Source: Bacteroidales bacterium | GTDB taxonomy: Bacteria > Bacteroidota > Bacteroidia > Bacteroidales > UBA1715 | Length of the DNA stretch: 64,000 nt | Direction of reading: 5' to 3' | NCBI GenBank assembly: GCA_016714605.1 | Contig: JADKDL010000011.1 | Coordinates: forward strand, 1 to 64,000 | Shown: piece after piece, positions 58,445 through 64,000 of the stretch | Layout: each line of letters begins with the position of its first letter | How positions within the stretch are numbered: the first letter of the stretch is position 1 | Notes under the pieces: model-generated | Database searches by the model: none | Told to the model about the DNA's origin: nothing | Seen by the model: only the letters and a program-made list of their open reading frames with translations | Made by a program: the position numbers and the translations under genes

Positions 58445-59323
58445 ATGGAAGACAAACTTTTTAAGGACTTTAATTTTTCACTTTTAAACGACCCCAGATT
58501 TAAGGAAGAGAGTGTTAGAGAAGAATTGATTGCTCCTATTATTAAAGACCTTGGATATAGTAATTCGGGAAACACACAAGTCATTCGAAATCACGGACTA
58601 AAGCACCCATTTGTTTCTATTGGGTCAAACCGAAAGAAAATCACTATAATTCCTGACTATTTAATGCAGGTCAATGAAAAGCCAGCTTGGATATTTGAAG
58701 CAAAGTCGCCTTCTGAAGAAATAGCTGACATTAAGCACATTGAGCAAGCATATTCTTATGCGATCCATCCTGAAATTAGAGTTAATTACTTTGCTCTATG
58801 TAACGGACATCATTTTACCCTTTATAATATTAGTAGACCAAAACCATTATTCCATTTCTCCCTTAAAGCAATTGACTTATACAGAAATATGCTAAAAGAG
58901 TTGCTTAGCCCTACAAAGGTTTTTACTTACCCCGACGAAGACCTAAGTAAAGATTTAGGACTGCATATTAAAAGGTTAGGTTTTAAAAGCACCGATACAA
59001 TTCTTATCATAGGCAGCAATCCTTTATTTATTACAAAGTACGATGACAACCTCTTTAGTTACTCATCGCCAGTTGGTGACGAAAAAACCGCATACTTAGG
59101 AACATATGACTTTGACTTAGAAGTTGCAAAACAGCTTAGACCCATACTTGGTGAAAGAGACTTTATTCAGTTAATGCAACCTGCAAATGGGAGACAATTG
59201 CAATTTAATTTAGACAGAAAGCTTAACCTTAATGTTAGAATTGCGTTACCTGAAAATGAAAATTTAATTGAAAATGACAAAGAAATTTATCTGCCATTAT
59301 TAATTAAAGAATTTGTTTACTGA
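58445..59323 (+). CDS. Stand-alone HsdR N-terminal type nuclease protein
   Basis: 292 residues, intact. EESVREELIAPIIKDLGYSN and PDYLMQVNEKPAWIFEAKSP form the PD-(D/E)XK core of type I restriction enzyme R N-terminal domains (D in PDY, ExK in FEAK). No helicase follows; the last 130 residues are a separate domain. Lone gene of its cassette, so a single-gene defence nuclease is possible. Confidence 0.8.
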   Translation: MEDKLFKDFNFSLLNDPRFKEESVREELIAPIIKDLGYSNSGNTQVIRNHGLKHPFVSIGSNRKKITIIPDYLMQVNEKPAWIFEAKSPSEEIADIKHIEQAYSYAIHPEIRVNYFALCNGHHFTLYNISRPKPLFHFSLKAIDLYRNMLKELLSPTKVFTYPDEDLSKDLGLHIKRLGFKSTDTILIIGSNPLFITKYDDNLFSYSSPVGDEKTAYLGTYDFDLEVAKQLRPILGERDFIQLMQPANGRQLQFNLDRKLNLNVRIALPENENLIENDKEIYLPLLIKEFVY

Positions 59324-59345
59324 CTTAGTGAAAAATAAAGCGAAC

Positions 59346-59477
59346 GCACAACAGGCGTTTGGCAAGATTGCGAATTTTGTAGTAAATTCACGTTTACATT
59401 TCGCAAGAAATTTTATCTTTAACAGAAAATAATCAGTTCCGAAGTTCGCAACCTCGCCAAGCGCCAGACCGTTGTAC
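59346..59477 (+). other. attC-like recombination site 38
   Basis: CGCACAAC complements the cassette start GTTGTGCG (58308). Arms GGCGTTTGGCAAGATTGCG and CGCAACCTCGCCAAGCGCC pair. Core GTTGTAC. Confidence 0.9.
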
Positions 59478-59504
59478 ACCATTTTGAGAACACCTAAATT
59501 CTAT

Positions 59505-60944
59505 ATGACCATTAAACTAAAAAAACTTACGATATTAGTATTTATGCTATTCTTTGGTATTTCAAAATTACAAGCTCAAAGAATCGATAGTTTATACAAT
59601 GTATATACTAAAAGCAGCAACCAAATACAAAAAAGATAAATTTGCTAAAACAATTTTACATAATGTTACCTCTAATCGTAATATTTATGATAGTATTAAA
59701 ATTGAAAATGTAATTGAGTTAGCACAAGCATATAAAAAATGATACCATTTTAGCTAATGCTACATTTTTTTCAGCATTAAATGCTTGTTTAGTTGGAGAT
59801 TTTCCTAAAGCAATTGCATTAATGTATAAGTCATCAAAATATTTCGAAAATATAAAGGACACATTCAATCAATCATTTTGTATTAAAGAAATTGGAGTTT
59901 ATTATAGAAATTTAAAGAACTATAAAGAAGCTATCAATAATTATAATAGAGCTATTGCTTTATTGAAATTGTATAAAGACGAAGATAATTGGTATATGAA
60001 GATTATTTATTATCAAGGTTTGTCAAGGATATATTTAGAGATGCAGCAACCAGATTCGGCATATCCAATTTTACAAGATGCTAATTTATTAGCCAAAAAT
60101 ATAATGATACAATTATAAAATATATTGGTCTTGATGATTTAGAATTAAGGTTCAATAATCTTTATTCAAATTATTATGCTCAAAAAAAGATACTACATTG
60201 GCAGAGGTTTATTATAAAAAATGTTTTGCTGCAAATATTGATAGTGTTGATGAATTTACTGATAGTCATTTTGATGCTTGTTTGCGATATAGCCAAATGA
60301 AAGTTGCAACTAAAGAATATACAACTGCAATAAAATATGGCACAGCTGCGTATGACGAAGCAAGAAAGAAAAATAATAAGTTATTTATAGCTAATTCCAG
60401 TGAACAATTGTATAAAATATTTGTGGCAACGCAACAAAAAGATAGTTCATTAAAATATTTACAAATATATTACACATATACTGACAGCATAAAAAGAGCA
60501 AGTGCTGAAAACGATGTAATTAGTTCATCAATTTTGCTCCATATTGACCAACAAGAACAAATTGCAAGAGACCAAGAAGTAAAACTAAAGCATCAACATA
60601 ACATTCAATATTCGGCAATAGCAGTTGGTATTTTAACTTTATTACTATTATTTTTTATATTTAGTAACAGTATAATTGTAAATGCACGAACAATAGAGTT
60701 AATTGGTACAATAGCTTTGTTATTGGTATTTGAATTCATTAATTTATTTATACACCCTTATTTGGGGCATTGGCTACACGAATCTCCAATTTTAATGCTA
60801 TTGGCATTGGTTTGTATAGCAGCTATTATTGTGCCTTTGCACCATAAATTAGAGCATTATATAAAAGAAAAGCTTGTTGCTAAAAACAATAAAATACGTT
60901 TAGCAAATGCAAAAAAAACGATTAAAGAATTAGAACACCAATAA
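59505..60944 (+). pseudogene. TPR membrane protein, second copy, with four homopolymer indels
   Basis: Nearly identical to the gene at 22013 and of exactly the same total length, 1440 bases. Two A-runs are one base longer (near 59632 and 59737) and two are one base shorter (near 60098 and 60183), so the frame is broken in the middle and then restored. A few true substitutions (M to V, L to Q, V to A) exist. The pattern of equal gains and losses in A-runs looks like sequencing error. Confidence 0.75.
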
Positions 60945-60950
60945 AACGTC

Positions 60951-61082
60951 GTACAACATCGGTTTGGCAAAATTGGCAAATAATTTGGTAATTAAAGTTT
61001 TTTGTATACATTTAAGTTAGAAAATGATTATCGGAATGTCGTATTGCGTTTTGCCAACTTCGCCAAGCCGTAATCGTTAGCG
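60951..61082 (+). other. attC-like recombination site 39
   Basis: GTACAAC complements the cassette start GTTGTAC (59471). The same site as number 19 apart from the following core, GTTAGCG. Confidence 0.9.
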
Positions 61083-61128
61083 GTCATTGTATGGAAACTC
61101 AAGACAATCAATGAAGCAATAAAAAAAA

Positions 61129-62548
61129 ATGAAAAATATTTTAATACTTCTAATTTTAACTTTTTCGACATTTTTTACTTTCGGACAGAAAATAAAAGAT
61201 ATTCAAACTAAACGACCAAAAGTTTTTGCAATAAAAAATGTGAATGTTATTACAATGAACTCTACGGGTACATTTATTGAAAATGCAACGGTAGTTATTT
61301 CCGATAATATTATTCAATCCATAAATGGTACAATTCCCAAAAAAAGCTATCATTATTGATGGCAAAGGAAAATGGCTTATCCCAGGACTTATTGATGCTC
61401 ACGTTCATTTACCTACTGACGGTTACTTTGGACAAAAACTACCAACACAAATTCCAGACTTAAGTTATAATACACAAGATATTATGACACCAATTATTGC
61501 CAATGGTGTTACTACTGTGCTAGACTTAAATTCAACTATGGAAACTTTTGGACAAAAAAAGGCTATAGAAAAAGGTTATATAGTTGGACCTCGAATTGCA
61601 CTTGCTGCAAATATTAATGGCGGCAATGGTCAAGGCAGAATTGCAAACACAGCTGAAGAAGGTCGAACAATGGTAAGAATTGCCAAAACAGAAGGATACG
61701 ATTTTATAAAAGTATATTCTAAATTAAATATTGAAACCTATAACGCAATAATTGATGAAGCACATAAACAAGGACTCAAAACCATTGGACATATTCCAAA
61801 TGCATTTGAGGGTAAATTAGAGCAAGCATTTATACCACATTTTGGAATGGTTGCTCATGCGGAAGAATTTTCAAAGCATTCTGAAAATTTCAGCATAGAT
61901 GATGCTCAAAAATTCGCTAAAATATCAAAAGATAATGGAACTTATTTATCGCCAACCCTAACCACTATGGTTTGTATTGCAAAACAAACACATTCTATTG
62001 ATAGTATTAAAAACCTGACTTCATTGAAATATGTCCACCCTCTTATACAGAGTAAATGGTTAACAGCAAATAATTATGTTAAAAATGCCACACCTGAAAA
62101 CGCAACCTATTTTGATAATATGGTTAAATTTCATTTTGAATTGGTAAAGACTTTCAAAAATGCAGGAGTTCCTATAATTGCAGGTACAGATGCAGGAGTT
62201 TCGGGAGTTGTAGCAGGATTTTCATTACACGATGAATTGGAACTTTTAGTGCAAGCGGGACTAACACCACAAGAAGCTTTAAATTCTGCAACATTACTTT
62301 CTGCACAATGGCTAGGTATTGACAAACAAATTGGGAGCATAGAAACCGGAAAGTTTGCAGACCTCATTTTGCTCGATAAAAACCCACTTACTGACATAAA
62401 AAATACCCGTAAAATTGCTGGTGTATTTGTAAATGGGAAGTGGTTAGACAAGAAAAAACTAAATTTTATGCTTGCAGATTTAGCTAAACGTAACACAGAA
62501 AACAAAGACAAATTTGACTGGAAAACGATGATGAGTAAACGAAAATAA
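61129..62548 (+). CDS. Exported amidohydrolase, imidazolonepropionase/prolidase-like (one frameshift)
   Basis: Signal peptide ending FFTFGQ. After one extra A in CCCAAAAAAAGC near 61340 the frame reads on with GKWLIPGLIDAHVHLPTDGY, the HxH metal site of the amidohydrolase superfamily (about residue 90), then KTIGHIPNAFEG, GMVAHAEEF and IIAGTDAGVSG, the further His ligands and the final Asp. SLHDELELLVQAGLTPQEAL is the usual C-terminal helix. Restored length about 473 residues, typical. Likely hydrolyses a peptide or cyclic amide outside the cytoplasm. Confidence 0.85.
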
Positions 62549-62559
62549 AAACAACGAAC

Positions 62560-62691
62560 CGCTAACATGGGTTTGCCAAAAGTGGGGCAAAAGTGCAAGC
62601 CTCAACATTTGGAATTCTATTGAGCATTATCGTAAATTTGAACATTAGTATTTCAAATTCCCCACCTTCGGCAAGCCCAAAACCGTTAGCG
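62560..62691 (+). other. attC-like recombination site 40
   Basis: ACCGCTAAC complements the cassette start GTTAGCGGT (61076). Arms GGGTTTGCCAAAAGTGGGG and CCCCACCTTCGGCAAGCCC pair. Core GTTAGCG. Confidence 0.9.
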
Positions 62692-62742
62692 GTAATTCAG
62701 TGAGACACTTTCAATTATTTAACAACTTAATATTTTAATGTC

Positions 62743-64000
62743 ATGACTGAGATAAAGTTTTCAATTATTTTAATTTTATTAGCCATTACTACAAATGGAC
62801 AGAATAACTTATTCATTCCACCTTTACCTGAAATGAGTTTTGCCCCAGTAGTTGACAAATCAAAGTTTTTAGGAGACCGTTGGAGCTATATGGAAACTGG
62901 AAATAAAGATGCTCCAGCAATCATTTGCATGCACGGCTATGGTGGCAGTAGTAACGACTGGCGTTATCAACTATTTGATTTATCAGACACTTACAGGGTT
63001 ATTGCTTGGAATGCCCCTGGATATATGTTATCAGATGAATTAAAAACAAACTATCCAGTTGCAAAAGACTATGCCGATGCTTTACTTGACTTTATTACTG
63101 CACTCAAACTTGACAAAGTATATTTAGTTGGCAACTCATTTGGTAGCCGTATTGCTCAATGCTTTGCTTATTATTACCCCGAAAAAGTTATCAAAATTTC
63201 ATTGATTGGTCCATCGGCAGGAAAAAGAAATATTACGTTTGAGGAAAGAATGAAAACAGTAAATTTTAGGTACGACCAAATCAAAGATGGTGGATATGCT
63301 TTCACAAATAAACGAGTTGAAGCATTATTAGCTCCAAATTCATCATCTGAACTTATTGAGTTAACCAGAAGTGGAATGAGGGGGGTAAATCCATCAATGT
63401 TTATGAAAGGTGTGAATTTTATACTTGCAGAAGACCACTATCCACAACTAATTGCCACTAAAGTAACCATGCCAATGCTACTTGTGGCAGGCACAGAAGA
63501 TAAAATATCTCCTATTCCAATAAATGCAGATTCAATTCATCATTACTTAAAAAACTCACAATTAGAAATCTTAAAGGGCATTGGACATTTACCACATATA
63601 GAATCACCACAGTTTGTAAATGGAAAAGTAAGAGCTTTTTTTGGCGTTACTAAACCAAAGAGTGAAATCAAATTTAATTTGAATGCCTATCAACAATCCG
63701 TTTATAAAGTAATTGACAGTTTAACTACTCAAATTGAACGAATGGTGCTAAATCAGGACACTGTGGCTATGCAAAAATTTTACCCTGATGATATGATTAT
63801 CACTAATCCTTTTGGACAAATGATTAATAAAGCAACAATGATACAACGGGTAAAAGATGGCATCATTAAATATAACGAGTTTGAAAAAATAATTGAACAT
63901 TTCACAATGCCAGACGATAAAACTGCTATTGTAGCCGGCAAAGAAAAAGTTACTCCTACTAAGGACGCAAATAGAACAGATGCAGGAAAGCATCATGAAC
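62743..64000 (+). CDS. Exported alpha/beta hydrolase with NTF2-like tail (3' end outside window)
   Basis: The frame is open from the ATG at 62743 to the window end (419 codons). A signal segment ends TTNGQ. AIICMHGYGGSSNDWRYQLF (oxyanion HGxG), VYLVGNSFGSRIAQ (GNSFG nucleophile elbow), LLVAGTEDKISP (Asp region) and GIGHLPHIESP (His) make a complete alpha/beta hydrolase. From about residue 330 a second domain starts (ERMVLNQDTVAMQKFYPDDM) that looks like a DUF4440/NTF2-like fold. Substrate unknown. Confidence 0.85.
   Translation, partial: MTEIKFSIILILLAITTNGQNNLFIPPLPEMSFAPVVDKSKFLGDRWSYMETGNKDAPAIICMHGYGGSSNDWRYQLFDLSDTYRVIAWNAPGYMLSDELKTNYPVAKDYADALLDFITALKLDKVYLVGNSFGSRIAQCFAYYYPEKVIKISLIGPSAGKRNITFEERMKTVNFRYDQIKDGGYAFTNKRVEALLAPNSSSELIELTRSGMRGVNPSMFMKGVNFILAEDHYPQLIATKVTMPMLLVAGTEDKISPIPINADSIHHYLKNSQLEILKGIGHLPHIESPQFVNGKVRAFFGVTKPKSEIKFNLNAYQQSVYKVIDSLTTQIERMVLNQDTVAMQKFYPDDMIITNPFGQMINKATMIQRVKDGIIKYNEFEKIIEHFTMPDDKTAIVAGKEKVTPTKDANRTDAGKHHE

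Noticed and set aside
1..64000. tRNA, rRNA or an integrase gene
   Set aside because: I looked for tRNA-like cloverleaf ends, rRNA signatures and a tyrosine recombinase R-H-R-Y pattern among the proteins and found none. The only recombinase is the DDE transposase of the insertion sequence.

Overview
The window looks like AT-rich chromosomal DNA from a Bacteroidota member, probably a flavobacterium-like organism. The evidence is TAnnTTTG-type promoter boxes, N-terminal signal sequences ending in FGQ or QAQ, and family matches such as CPBP, AIPR, Gp49-like and Coq4-like proteins. Apart from the transposase of one insertion sequence, all convincing genes are on the + strand.

The whole window reads as one long integron-type gene-cassette array. 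I count 40 attC-like recombination sites, most about 130 bp long. Each has an inverse core (NNNNAAC), a left arm typically like GGGTTTGGCAAAAGTGGGG, a variable AT-rich middle, a right arm like CCCCACCTTCGCCAAGCCC, and a core (GTTNNNN). The 4-7 bases after GTT at the start of a cassette are complementary to the bases before AAC at the end of the same cassette, as expected for cassettes that circularise by cutting at G/TT. No integrase gene lies in the window, so this may be the interior of a chromosomal integron or a cluster of attC sites without an integrase.

Layout: 1-2106, end of a cassette with a UvrD-like helicase and a partner. 2107-30078, mostly single-gene cassettes (hydrolase, membrane proteins, dioxygenase-thioredoxin fusion, adenine methyltransferase, Tet-like MFS pump, AIPR protein, CPBP proteins, TPR proteins, DJ-1-like protein). 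These are interspersed with 11 copies of a roughly 760-bp cassette that has no gene but carries nested inverted repeats. 30079-40759, a single very large cassette (10.7 kb) carrying an apparently co-transcribed multi-gene system: zinc ribbon, helical-repeat protein, membrane-tethered coiled coil, HEAT-like protein, three more coiled-coil or helical proteins, an AAA+ ATPase and an NrdG-like radical SAM protein. 40760-43598, decayed cassettes (metallopeptidase copy, FRG-domain remnant). 43599-45117, two more gene-less cassettes. 45118-64000, gene cassettes including a 7.9-kb cassette with a complete type I restriction-modification system and an embedded PrrC-like ATPase/nuclease candidate, two copies of a HigBA-like toxin-antitoxin pair, a metallopeptidase, a Coq4-like protein, a lone HsdR-N nuclease, an amidohydrolase and a hydrolase cut by the window end.

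Many genes are broken by one-base changes inside short homopolymers, and duplicated cassettes are often broken at different places. This suggests residual sequencing errors more than true decay, so I give the full gene span where both halves can be read. Several cassettes are defence-related (restriction, AIPR, toxin-antitoxin, FRG, nuclease), in line with cassette arrays acting as mobile defence stores. The strongest candidates for something undescribed are the 10.7-kb AAA+/radical-SAM cassette, the gene-less structured cassette repeated 13 times, and a second family of imperfect hairpins with an AAGCCAACGC-type loop.
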